A model generated the notes under the pieces. The model saw only the letters and a program-made list of their open reading frames with translations. It was not told the DNA's origin and searched no databases. From assembly GCF_001522545.3 (NCBI RefSeq), contig NC_031770.1, forward strand, positions 30,831,252 to 30,895,251: a stretch of DNA of 64,000 nt. Reading direction: 5' to 3'. Below are positions 11,650-23,163 of the stretch, piece by piece; position 1 is the first letter of the stretch, and each line of letters opens with the position of its first letter. The stretch comes from Parus major (lineage: Eukaryota > Chordata > Aves > Passeriformes > Paridae). Both the position numbers and the translations under genes were made by a program.

Positions 11650-14600
11650 GATATTCGTCATGGTTATGGGCTTCTGGGGTCAGATAGTAGGGTACACTAA
11701 CAACATGAGGAGAGCAGCAGACAGTGCTGCCAGATAGTAAGACAGGAGGCTCTTTTCTTAAATTTAAGATCTATATCAGATCAAATTAAATTTAAAAGCT
11801 CTCATCTCCAATTAAAGCTCTCAGGCTGCATCTTCCAGGCAATGACAGATCCAAGCCTTTGGCCTGCCTTTCCTCAGCCCCCTTTCTGTAAGCCATTCTG
11901 ATCTGGAAGGTCTTCTGGGTAAGCTGCAACACAGACACTACCTTCCCTCTCCCTCTTTGAGATATGCCATTTTGTCACCCACAGAGCCCCACAAGCCCCT
12001 TTGGTAGTCCCTGGAACATGGATCCCACAGCAGCTTGGATGCCATGTTTCTCCTTGTGATACCCACACTTGCTGCTCAGCAGCATGAGATAAAATTTGAG
12101 CATCTTTACAATTTTATTTTTCTAAAAAAGCTCCAACTTTAGCACAGACTAAAAGCTGTGAGAACCAATTCCCCCAGGAACTTGAGCACAGGGTCCAGAC
12201 TGGTGCTGCCCACTCAAACGGACACTTTTAGAAGCCAAGACAAGGCTCTCAGCCACAACTATTATAAGCTCAGACCCCATCAGGAGGAGAAACACCATAG
12301 AATTTACCTTTGAATGGATATTCCAGGAAGTTTCTCCTTCAGGACAGGGCAGGTGTAGCCCCTGCCTCACCCCAGGCTTTCAGCAGCAGGGTGCATAGCA
12401 CTTACCATCACCAAAGTACAGGATTAAATGTTCTCTAATTTGCAGCTCTGGTCGTGTCTGCACAGCCACACCCCCAATCGCTGGAATCAAACATCTCTCA
12501 GTAGAGATGCCTGTCACTGGAGATGGGGGATTTGAAATCCATTAGCGCTGGTCCCAGCCACTGGTGACCGCAGGCAGACAGGAGGCCAGCAGATAGACCG
12601 AAGGGGAGACACAGGGAAAGGCAGCTTCCAGCTCCTCAGCACAGCACTGGCTGCTGGCTGCCTCCTTGCACAGACCTGTGCACCCACCCATCACCAGCTT
12701 GCAGGACAGCACACAACGATGTTTTCTCCTGTGCAGGCAGAAGGCCTGGAGTGAGTAAGACACTATGGAGTGAAGAAGGCTCAGTCTGGGATAGAGTGAG
12801 TGTCTTTTAAAATCCAGCCCTGGCTGCTGCAGGACAGGAGACATTAGCTCAAAGTTCTGTTCTCTGTAGAGGCACTTCAGCCCCTCAGGGAACACGGCTG
12901 CTCCCAAGAGCGATGCAGTTCCTTGGGTTTGTAATGTCAATGGCAGCATACAGTTTCAGAGGGGTGACACCTCCTCTATGGTGCATGGGAAGGTAACAAA
13001 TTGCACAGCCAATAACAACTCATTTATTGCCCCAAACATTAACTTGTATTATTCACAAACACGAACCCTTGCTGCAAGACCAAGTGGCCTTGCTTCATCT
13101 TGGCAAAGGTGTTGTATTCAAAGAACTCTCTGCTCCCAAGTGACTCTCATGTTATCATCTTCACCTCTGCGTGTACAATAACAAACCCTCTAGAAAAAGC
13201 GAACAGCTATGAAAACAGTCTCTGCCTGAAATGGAAACAGCTGTGCTTTGCCCAGCACTGGTACTGGGCCCACCACTGTATGACCCACAGAGCTAGATGT
13301 TTCTCCCCTATGTAACTTGGGCAAAGAGAAAACACAGCCTTGAGTGGTCCCCGGGGGCTTGCTTGCGTTCCCACCCTCTCCATCCCCAAAGCAGAAGCAC
13401 AGTGCCAAAACACGCTGTGGCTGTTGGCAGATTGCTGCACTCCCCAGAGCAAAAGGGAGAAGGCAAGGGAGGAAGCCAGCAAAGCCTCTGCCTTACATAA
13501 GGCTGGGAGTTCCATGGACATGCTTCCCAGAAGATGCTGGTGGATCAGCACCATCCCTTTGAGTTTTCTTTCTGAAAACTCGAACATGCACTGCAGGCAT
13601 GCCGTCACCTGGAGCCCAATTTGTACGCTCTGCTCATAGCTAGTTTGTAACAGGCATAACAAACAGGCAAAGTGCTCTCCGTTCAGTGATACTTGCTGCC
13701 AAACCTTTCACAAAAGCAGCTTTTTTTCTCCCCCCTCCTGTCTTGTAGCAATTCCCTACTTTAACTAAAGCTGTGAAATCCAAAAGGGGAAAGCAAACAA
13801 ACAGCTGGTTTGGAAAGCAAGAGCAAAATGGGAGATTTATTCCAGGCAGTGGGTAATGCACCATAGGAGCTAGTGGAATATTTTTGGTGCCTTTTGGGCA
13901 ATATATGAGTTTTAGGGCCTGAGGAGCTCGGCAGCATTTGCAGGCAGTTAATGCTTCCAGAATCCTTTACGCTTGGCACCCACATCAATCATTTTCCTTG
14001 GAGATTTGCAAGCACTTTGCATCCATACATTAATTAACCCACCAGCCCTCCTCTGCAATGAGATTTCCCTTTCCCTGTAATGTGCCTGTCCTAGGGACAG
14101 GGTAAACTGAGGCATGGCAAGACCATCAGCCTGCAGCAGAGCTGAGGCCAGGGGTCTGCATGCCATCCAGTTCTCCTTTTCATTGCAAAACCACTCTTCC
14201 CTTTACAAGCATGACCCACACTGACTGTGTTTCCCTCCATTGGCTGCTGCCTGCCCCATTCCAGAGGAAAGCATGGGCAGGTCAGCTCATAAAGCCTCTG
14301 TGCTGGTCCTTTGGTTCTCCACAGACCAGAGAAACAGAGAGCCAGTATGTCCAAAAGGCAGAGCAGGCAGGCCAGGAATAGAATGGCAAGCAGATTAGCA
14401 GCTGTATCCAACTGCCTGCAAGTGCGACAAGGCAGCTGTATGGGGAAAGCGGGAAAAGGCAACTTTTAATCAGTTGCATGGAGGGAAACACAGAAGATGC
14501 TGAACCTCTGTCAAGTGCCAGCAGGTTATTAATCTATTAGTAGGGGAAAAAAAATCTACTGCAGGCTCCTGGGAATCCAGTTATTACAAGACTACAGTGA

Positions 14601-14700
14601 TTGTGGATGCTTTGATACTCAACAAAGCATCTCAGCCTGTTGCTGAGGTCAGCAAATGGCTGGGGGACTGATCATTTTAGTTTTGCTATTCCCTTGCTGG
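11650..14700. other. No recognisable gene
   Basis: Moderate-GC sequence with only short frames in all six readings, none showing splice-bounded coding character. No repeat family was identified. Confidence 0.45.
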
Positions 14701-14703
14701 TCC

Positions 14704-14826
14704 TCACTGACCCTGGAGCGGGGTCCTGTCTGAAGAGCTGTTGGCAGACTCTTTTTGGGGTGGTAGATCTCCAGTCATTGCTTGCAGGACTCCTGATGGT
14801 GATCCCTGGGCTCTTGATGCCCTGCC
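14704..14826 (-). CDS. Candidate terminal coding exon, unknown gene (weak)
   Basis: An acceptor-like ATACAG precedes 14826. In phase 0 from the candidate exon at 14869-15107 the frame runs to a TGA at 14704-14706, giving a polar Ser/Gln/Pro-rich tail. A second frame through the same bases also looks plausible (ending in GIAKLK), so the phase is uncertain. No family is recognised; it could be a non-coding RNA exon or chance. Confidence 0.2.
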   Translation of the reverse strand, partial: GRASRAQGSPSGVLQAMTGDLPPQKESANSSSDRTPLQGQ

Positions 14827-14868
14827 CTGTATTTTGGGATGAGATGGTAGGGCAGAGATGTTGCTCAC

Positions 14869-15107
14869 CTGATGGCCTGAGCCTTGCTGGGACGAGGTGG
14901 GGAAGGAGTGAGCTGCAATATCCTCCTGGATGCCGCCTGTGGCACAGAGATCCAGCTGGCACATCACCACTTGCAGGGAGCTACACAGATTGCCAGCATC
15001 CTGCTGTCCCTCTGCTTCCTTGCACAACTCGACCTGCAGGGATAAGTCAGGCCTTGTGACTTCTTCGCTAGTGGGCTGAGGGCAGCAGAGCAGCCCTGGG
15101 TGAAACC
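14869..15107 (-). CDS. Candidate internal coding exon, unknown gene (weak)
   Basis: A strong polypyrimidine acceptor (CTTTCCTTGCAG) precedes 15107 and the donor ATCAG/GTGAGC follows 14869. One frame is open throughout and includes the stretch LCSSLQVVMCQLDLC, with helix-like spacing. An alternative acceptor, ATCCCTGCAG, lies inside it. The CpG island at 19.6-20.35 kb could be the promoter of such a minus-strand gene. No homologue is recognised. Confidence 0.25.
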
Positions 15108-15109
15108 CT

Positions 15110-17145
15110 GCAAGGAAAGGCAGGGTGAGGGATGCCCTTGCTGCCAATCAGCCCCACCACTTCCCCATGCTAAGCATCCCCTTTGGCTGGTAGCACTGAC
15201 ATGCAATGTGGTGATACCACTACCCCTGAAGCACTCAAAGCCCTGGTGAGCAAATGGCCTAGAGACATGACAGGGAAGGGCCTCCACACGCCTCCAGCCC
15301 AGTGGCAGCGGCAGGGTGTTTTCCAGCTGGGCAAGCAGAAACAAATCCCATTGTCCACTGATTGGTCACAGCTCAGCAAGGGGTCTATGGTGCCCACAGG
15401 GTTCATGGGACCTGGGATGGACAGTGGGGGCCAGTCAAGCTCCAGCCCCCTTTCAGGCTGCTGGAGGTGGGGACAGCCTGCCCCAGTGGAGCAGCAGCAT
15501 CTTTGGGACACAGGGCATCTCCCTCCTGTCAGGCTGGGGGACACAAGCCCCTCTGCCCAAAGCACCTCTGAGGGTCTCCCATCCTCACCATCTCCTGGGT
15601 ACAATCCTTCCACGAGCAATCCCTCCCTCATCCATCCCCATCCCTCTGCCTCCCTCCCTGCACTGCTGCTGCCCTCTCCTGAGCTCCAGCTGCCCATTTG
15701 CTTTCTCCTACAAGCATTAAGGGAGTAAATATTGACTAATGGCACAAATTAGCAGCTGAGCTGCTGGGTGCTGGTTACTGAATGACAGCTGTGCTGCCAC
15801 CAGCCAAGGGTGAAATGTCACTTCACTGTAGGCAGTCAGGTACCTGCCAGGGCCCAAGCTGAGGCTTGGATAATCTCAAGACACACAGTTCAGGTCCCAT
15901 TTGTACCAGAGGAGACAGGGTTAACCCCTGGCTCAGTGGTGGGCAGGAACACCCTGTGGCATTCAGAAAAGGTAGCCCTGGGGCACAGACCACTCCAAGC
16001 ACCCGAAAGGTGTCACTCCAGGTCTCCTTGGCTGAAGCTGGAGCTGGCAGAGGGAGCCACACTATAGCCAAGGTCATTTGGCCCATTGAAGCAGTGCCCG
16101 AGGCACATCCTCCTCCTTAGCTGGCATCATCAGTCTCCCAGGATGGAGCACAGCCATTAAGGAAGAAGTTGGCTGGCACTCAGCCACACTTGTAAAACAC
16201 CACAGGGGAGCTGTGAGCTACTGGGAACCAGGGAACCTGGCAAGAGGAAGAGGGTGGCAGCTGCTATGAGGTCCCATTCCCCCCTCGACAAAGTCCATCC
16301 ATACCCCAGTGGAGCAAGGTGCCCAGCAACTCCCAGGGTCTCCAAGAACCATCTAAAAGACAGAAGGTGGCTTTCTGTAGGATGAGTGAATGCCAGCTCT
16401 GGAGAATAGCCTGAAGCAATGGCTCCCCATCAGCCTTCCCAAGGCACCTTGGTGGCAGGAGACAGGGCCATGCTCTAGCTCTCCAGCTCTCTGGGAGTCT
16501 GCTGCAGCCAGAGTCTGCCCTTCCTGCAGGGCAGGGCCAAGATGCCTAACAGCATGCCAACCCAGCCTGCTCCCTGGGCAGTCCCTGTGGTCACTGGCAC
16601 CATGGGTACTACGGCAGGAGACCATGCAGAGACAAGGGCTCCGAACACAAGTCCAGGAGCTCTCACAGCCACGCCAGTCCTGGTCTGTGCCTGGCCCAAC
16701 AGTTTCTGGCTGGTGTGGAGGAATTTCACTCTGTGTGAATATCTGGCATGGCTGACTAAATCCTGTCTGGAAACTAAGTCCATCCAGTCATGCTTTCCCC
16801 TTTGGGCAAATAAGCAGCGGAGCTGTGGCTGAATGCTCCTAAACATCCCCCAGGAAAGTCTCCAGGAGAGCCCTTTTCCACAACTTCCAACAGTACAAGC
16901 CGTTCATAATTTCCTCTCCTTGCCAGTCATGCTTCTGCAGGTTCCCAAGCTGAAACGAGGCCCCCAGGCCACCCAGTGGAGCACAACCATGGGACATCAA
17001 AAGAAGGGCAGGCCAAACCCATGACCAGCCCAGCTGCCAGGGCATTACTGGGACGGCCCTCCACCCCTTCCTCAGCCCCCTGCAAAGCCGAGTGTCCACC
17101 GGTGGGCAGAGGATGCTCTAACACGCACCAGGGAGAAGGGAACTC
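15110..17145. other. No recognisable gene
   Basis: Holds overlapping open frames on both strands at 15170-15745 (181 and 191 codons) that cannot both be coding and show no recognisable domain. The remainder is unremarkable. Confidence 0.4.
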
Positions 17146-17149
17146 TCGG

Positions 17150-17480
17150 GGGGTCCTACACCCCTCACACGAGGGGCGCTGGGAGCTCACAGTGCCCCGC
17201 GGCCACGCTGCCGGGGGTGCGCGGCGGAGTTCGCCAGTCCCCGGCGGGGAGGCACTGGCCTGCCACCCCCTCTGCAGAGCTGCCCGGCCCCGAGGGGCTC
17301 CGGGGACGGCCCGGCCCGGCGCCCCCCGCTCCTGGGCGGGGCACGGGCCGGCGCTGCCCCCTGGCGGCCGCGAGGGGCGCAGCGGCAGCGGCGGGCCCGG
17401 CCCGGCGTCATCGCGAGCACGGGGAGCGCACGGGGAAGGAATTAGCCGGGCGCGGGGTTAAGCGGCTCCGCGGAATGCGG
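17150..17480. promoter_or_regulatory. CpG island 2 (small)
   Basis: A short, very GC-rich, CpG-dense block with repeated CCCGGCCCGG-type motifs. No first exon could be assigned. It may be a promoter of an unannotated transcript or an isolated GC-rich block. Confidence 0.5.
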
Positions 17481-17484
17481 GAGC

Positions 17485-19610
17485 CAGGGTGGGGAAGCAG
17501 CGTGGCGAGTTGGTGGCTGGTGGGAGAGGGTCTGGAATTCCAGGGTGGGGAGACGTCCCAAGCCACCCCTCGGTAAGGGGGTTTAGGGAAGGGTAGGCAA
17601 GGCCCCGGGCACTGGGGTCACCCTGAGGATGAGGAGGCAGTGAGTGGCAGCAGGGAGATGGGGGAATAAACGGCACCGGGAGCCAAGTGCACAAAGTGGG
17701 ACAGGGCACCCCGAAGCGTGGGCTTGTGCTTGCTGTGTGTTAACCCATTGGAGGACTGGGGATGAGTGGGAGCCAGGAAATCTGGGAGTAAGCAGGGAAG
17801 TCTGATGGCAGAAGCAGGAGCTTTTTGTTTGAAGGTGGTTTAAAGAAACAGAATTTGCCTGTAGGTAACACTGCACAAAAGGGCAGGGATAGCGTTATGA
17901 AGAGGATTTCAGGGTCAGGATGGATCACATGAGGACAGAAGACTGGGACAGTCACCCTTAACACGGTAACTGTCTTGTAGGGCTGTGCTTGGTGCTCAGC
18001 TGCAGGCCACAGAGGAAGTCTCTGAGAACCCCAAGGTACACAGGGATGGGATGGGAAAAGGCTTGAAGTGCACCTCCTCAGCATAGGTTACTTCTCAAAA
18101 GGCAGCTTGCCTGCTTCTCTCCTTTGTCCTGGGCTATGAGGCATCCAGAAGCACCCTTGTGGCCACACACGCAATGTCTCAGGGACAAGAGGGGCTCCTG
18201 GCACCACCCTCCCAGGGACTCAGACTTATTCTGTACATCTATATGTACTCAGCTGATAGGGACTCAATCTCCGGGGAAGCATCCTGCTCTTCTAATACTG
18301 CTGCCCAGTGTAGGTTTACCAGCACACCCAGACACAGTAAATCTCTTTTCTGGCAAGCCAGATGACAAAAGCAGGCCAGACAACAGTGGTGGCTGGCTTC
18401 TCACGATGGGAAGATCCCCAAACAAAAATCCCTCTTCTGGGGAGGAGCTGCAGACATCAAAAACCACATCTTTTCCGCTCTCCACATAGGATCTGCCATC
18501 TCCAGAGGATGCAAGCAGGTGGGAAAGTCTCACCTGACTTTTGCTAGTGCTGTGTCCTAGGATAGTAGAGTTGGGAAGCTTTGCAGCAGAGCTGAGCTGC
18601 TATGCAGTACCCAGCAGTGCTGGTGCTGGCCCTGCTTTGCATCTGCAGTCATGGAGGTGCTGGGTTCCCAGCAAAAAAGCAGGTTTCTCAAGAAGGAAAA
18701 GAGCTCCACAAAAATGTAGCTTTCTGGAGAGACCCGGAGGGTCTTGTTGCTGGTTGCTCAGGAGAGGACTGCCTGCTCTGATGGGGCCATTGCTGCCCAG
18801 TATCTCCCATCCTGCTGGTCTCAGTGACCTCCAGCTTGCCTTCAGGGATGCTCTGGACATTCCTGGTAGGGAATGGCAGGACCTCTTGCAGAAAACAGGG
18901 CAGCACAGCTGGTGCTCCTCCACCACATCCTCCATCACCTTCCCTGCACAAGCCTGAGGACCATGACAGATAAATTTCACTGTTTCTTACCACACAGCTG
19001 GTGCCAGCTTCCGTCACTCCCTACATTTTCTTATCCATTTCAGCCCCTACAGCACCTGCTCCCTTCTCAGGACAGCACCAGGACACTGGAGGGATAAGGA
19101 CAAAAAGCAGCAGTGGGGACCCTGTTTTCTCACCTCTTGTACTAAGACCTTTACTGGGGCAGCAGAGCAGTGCCCTGACCTTGAGAGGCACCACTGACTT
19201 GGACTTATTTGGGTCAAGGGCCATGCTACAAACCCTGCTCTGCCTGTACCTTCACCTCTCCCGACTGCACGCGAGGTCAGGCTGGTGCAAACAAGCCTCG
19301 GGCCATGCCTTAGACTCAGAATGCAGCCAGGACCTCTGCGCTGGGCCAAATCACACCGAGGGCAGCCAGGGAATGGCGCCTGGGGAAAAAGGACCTGCAT
19401 GGGGAATGGTGCAAGTGGGGAGGGCAAGCTCCCAGTGGTCAGTCTACAAATAGAAAGGGTCATGGGAGAATGCCCAGCTACTGGGACAAAGGGCCTGCGA
19501 GAGGCGAATGGGGTTGTAGAAGGATTTCTGGCATGGAAGTGAGTGGTGGCACAGCCCCAGGAACCCCCAGAACTGGGAGGGCTCGCTGGAGGTGTTCCCT
19601 GTGGTGCAGG
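17485..19610. other. No confirmed gene
   Basis: Only short frames. One minus-strand stretch near 18700-18900 (frame with EVLPFPTRNVQSIPEGKLEV) has mildly coding-like composition, but its splice borders are ambiguous, so it is not called an exon. Confidence 0.35.
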
Positions 19611-19619
19611 CATCGCCGG

Positions 19620-20350
19620 GGCCATACAGGAACACGTGACTGGCGGGGCAGGGAGGGAGCTAGCACTCGGAGAAGGCTGGGACTGACACAGGAAGGTGAC
19701 GGAGCCAGTAAGCGGCAGCCGTGCCAGTGCTTGGGTGACATTCCCGCGGGCAGGGTAACCAAATACCGTTCGCAGCTGTCTGTTCCAGGGGATGGCGAAA
19801 GGGGAAGCGTTTCTTGCCCCGTGGTCCCGTGTACCGGGGACAGGCTCCCTGGCCGATCCCGCGGCGGTCGCGTAGAGGGAGGGGAAGGAAAGGCAGCAGC
19901 ACCCAGCAGGCAAGGAGCGGGGCCGAGCGTGCCGGGCTCGGAGCTCCGGTCGGACAGCCGGCAGTCTCCACAGCCCCGACCGCTCCGCACGGCCGCGGGA
20001 CGGCTGCCGGACTTCCCCGAGCGCTGCTGCCACCGCTGCCGGGGGCCCCGCTTGGCCCCAGAACCCACCCGCATCCGAGGCAGCCGGGGCACCGCCGCGT
20101 CGCTTACACGTTTTTCTGGGGGCTGCCGGCTCCTTCCCGTGGCGCCGCCGCCTGCAGGGTACGGTCCCGTCCCGGAGCGCCCGGTGCCAGCAGTGCCGGC
20201 CGCGGCAGGCCGGGTCCTAGCGCTTCCCGCCGCGCCAAGGGCACCGAGCGGGCGGGCTGGGACAGCCCTCGGCTCCGGGGCCGCCGGACTGCAGCCCGGT
20301 GCTCCCACCCCTCGCACCCCGTTTTGACCCGGCCCTCCCCTCCCCCCCGC
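19620..20350. promoter_or_regulatory. CpG island 3 (orphan promoter candidate)
   Basis: CpG-dense, GC-rich block with GC-box motifs. Open frames of about 285-340 codons exist on both strands simultaneously, a composition effect rather than genes. It lies downstream of the spectrin-like gene's 3' end, so it does not serve that gene as a normal promoter. It could drive a minus-strand transcript towards 14.7 kb or a plus-strand one. Confidence 0.55.
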
Positions 20351-20354
20351 CAGC

Positions 20355-22600
20355 TGCATTGGCCGCACCTGATGAGCGGGAGGCTGCTGGGGTCGCCCCG
20401 CTACCGTAGCTCTGGCACAGGACTGTCCAGTGCTCTGGCTTTTCCCCAGTGTCTCCCCTCTTCCTGGAACAGACGGCTGGCCTTACTGTCCTGGGAGGGG
20501 GGCATAGCCGTGCTGTCCTGTTGCCTAGGCAAGGAGGACAGGGTGCCGGCAGCCAACCCCTCCACTGCTGTTCCCCGCTTTCACTCCCCCCTGCGCCAGA
20601 GTCAGGCTCCTAACTCTCCTTGCAGCTCTGGACCCTGGTTTGGGGTCCCTCAGTGTGTGACGGCTCCAGAGCTCAGAACAAGCTCCCGGCTGCAGGGTGA
20701 CCTTGCAGCAGGACTGCCGAGCCGCCAAAATGGGGGAGGCTGGAACCAGACTCTCTCCTTGGTGCCCGGCAGAACAAGGAACAGCAGGGACAGTGCTTAC
20801 TCTGGTCACCTCCCTGCCAGCACCCTACCCTTACCTTGATAGCTCAGCTCTCCTGGTGCCAGGTGATGCTGCCTGGAGACTCCTCGCTGCCTGGTGCCAA
20901 GCAGGGTTGGGATTTCCCACGGCAGCAGGACCAAGGTGCAAAGGCTTTGCCACCTTACAGGCTCTGCAGCCAGAGTGGGTTTCAGAGCCCTGGCGCTGGC
21001 TGGGGCTGGCTGAGCACGGCTTCCGCTGGCTCAGCAGGTGGAGGCTGCATGCACGGGCAGATTAGTGGCGGGGGNNNNNNNNNNNNNNNNNNNNNNNNNN
21101 NNNNNNNNNNNNNNNNNNNNNNNNNNNNNNNNNNNNNNNGAAGGAATTGGCTTCTGCCATAGGAGCTACAGGCGGGATGTTGCAGCGGGGCCAAGTGCCA
21201 GTACAGGGGAGGAGAGAGGGGAGGCTGTGGGTAGGCAGCTGCCTCGAGGGGACAGTGAAGCCTATACAAGGGGGATACTGAAAGCAGGTGCCAGCATCAT
21301 CCCTGGGATGGTGTTATCTCTCTAGTGGCACATGTCACCCTGTGCTCCTGTGCTGGACTTGGGCCATGGTGGGACTCTTGTTGAGCTCCCACCCTACCAT
21401 GGGTCAGCATTGAGCCCTAGGGCCAGCAGCGAGGACCTTAGTAAAGCACCCTGCCCCTACTGTCCCTCTGCCGGGCCCCACAGCTGCTCAGGAATGAACT
21501 GGCACCAGCTCACCAGCTGCTCTCCTGGTATGTGCAGCCAGAGCTGGAATGCTGCGCCTTGGCCTCTTCACTGGCCTGGACAGGCCTGGCCGCTGCCCAG
21601 GGCATCTCCCCTCCCAGTCCTACCATCCTGCTCGTCTTTTCCCATTAAGGAAGTGCAGGCAGCTGAGCTTTGGTGCTGGAGGAAAACAGGTGACAGCCAA
21701 GAGTGATGAAGCCAAGTGGAGGGTGGTAAGACACAGGGAAAGCTCAGAAAGCACACCCCACCCACACAGCAGCACCTTGCACTGGCATTCCCTCCACCCC
21801 TTGCTGGGAATGTGGAGAAAGTCCCTCTGCTGGTGACCCTCATGTGCCCACCTCCACCTCCCTGGTTGTCTCCAGCCCCAGAACACTGCAGGAGGGAGAT
21901 GGGGTGGTGGGAGCATTTCTGCTCTCCCAGCCCTTACTACAGAGCTGGGCTGCAGCCAGCACTTCTATTTTAAGCCTCACAATGTGTTTGAGGAGGCGAG
22001 TGGTGTGCACAGCTGAGCCTCACAGCCCGACAAGGAGAGGCCCTTCTACCCCTTCCCCTTCTCCCTCTGCTACTGGTACAGGCTCAGGACAAGGTGGTCC
22101 AGCTGCCTTTTCCCCTTGCCAGTACAGGCAGCAATTGGGGCAGTTGAAACTGGCATGGTCTGGTGAAGTTACTGCAAAAATATCTGGGCTGCAGGAATGG
22201 GGGTCTTGCCATACACCCCCGCCCCCATCTGTGTCATGCAGCACTCACCTGCTGTGACCTAGGCTGGCAGCAACCATGTGAAAGAGCAAGGCTGGGCAGA
22301 GCTATGCATGCAGGACTATTCACTCTGTAGGTAGTGACTTCCCTGCTAAGCTCCCAGGGCAGGGAAAAGGGGCCCAGGATAGCCTGTGGGATTAGGCAGG
22401 CTGAGTGCAGGCAGAGAGGAAGCGCAGGACAAAGCATCCTTGAAAAGGCACCAAATGGCTCAGGCTTCCCCCCAAGCAGGACTGAACCTCACTGCAGGGC
22501 CCTCCTCATCTGAAGCTCCCCTTACTCCTCAGCCAGGACCACCTAGCAAAGAGCTCCTTTCCGCCTGTGCCAACAGGTGCTGCAGGATAAAAAAGCTCCC
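20355..22600. other. No recognisable gene; contains assembly gap
   Basis: Short frames only apart from the gap at 21075-21139. A plus-strand AATAAA occurs at 22625-22630, overlapping the minus-strand ATTAAA assigned to the spectrin-like gene. No plus-strand terminal exon could be recognised upstream of it. Confidence 0.4.
21075..21139. other. Assembly gap (65 N)
   Basis: A run of 65 undetermined bases flanked by GC-rich sequence (GGCGGGGG on the left), typical of unsequenced GC-rich DNA in bird assemblies. Its true length is unknown. Confidence 1.
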
Positions 22601-22621
22601 ACACTAAGTGTCTATTCATGT

Positions 22622-22627
22622 TTTAAT
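22622..22627 (-). promoter_or_regulatory. Poly(A) signal ATTAAA of the spectrin-like gene
   Basis: On the minus strand an ATTAAA lies about 300 nt beyond the stop codon at 22928, giving a short 3' UTR of roughly 22600-22927. It is the common variant of AATAAA, and no better signal is nearer the stop. Confidence 0.5.
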
Positions 22628-22927
22628 AAAAACCATCATCCACCACGCTCTGTTTGTGCTGTGTGTCATTAGGATGCCTGGGGAGCCAGCAGCACCCAGG
22701 GATAGCACTGGGCAGGGGGGATATGCTCAGCACCAGGCTGAGGCTGGGGACTGCAGTGGCTGGAGCACAGGGCAGCCCCGGGGCTGGCTGAAGCAGAGCC
22801 AGGCACATCCTCTTGCCCCTGGGGAGGCAGTGAGCCATGAACTGGTGCTGTGAGTAGAGACCATGCCAGAATGGCCAAAGAGGAGGATAAGAGGCTGGTT
22901 AGGGCATTTTATCCCTTTGGCTGGGGT

Positions 22928-23163
22928 TCACTCTTTCTTCCCAAAGAACTTCTTGAAGACAGATTTGTTCCTGGTGCGAGGGGGGCTGGTGGTCTTCTCC
23001 CTTCGTGTGTCCCAAAGGCTCCCTGTTTGGGCCACAAAGGAGTGACAGCGTGCTCGGGGCACAGCTGACACCTGCTCCCCTATGTACAGTGTGACAGAAT
23101 AACTGCTCCCGGCCTCTGCTGGCTCCTTGTGCACCGTCAGTGGGGTGATCTTCTGGTAGGTGG
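22928..23163 (-). CDS. Spectrin-like gene exon 33 (last; stop codon)
   Basis: Acceptor CTTCTTGCAG; enters in phase 1 (splits Ala). Encodes the tail with SYSVTLYIGEQVSAVPRARC and ends VFKKFFGKKE then TGA. The basic FKKFFGKK end matches the style of beta-spectrin C termini. Confidence 0.9.

Noticed and set aside
15170..15745. Overlapping 181- and 191-codon frames on opposite strands
   Set aside because: Both cannot be coding, neither shows a domain, and neither has clear splice borders or a promoter.
19047..20839. Very long open frames on both strands (285-341 codons)
   Set aside because: They overlap one another in opposite strands within and around a CpG island, where stop codons are rare. 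The translations are Ala/Arg/Gly/Pro-rich with no domain, and no splice structure supports one over another.
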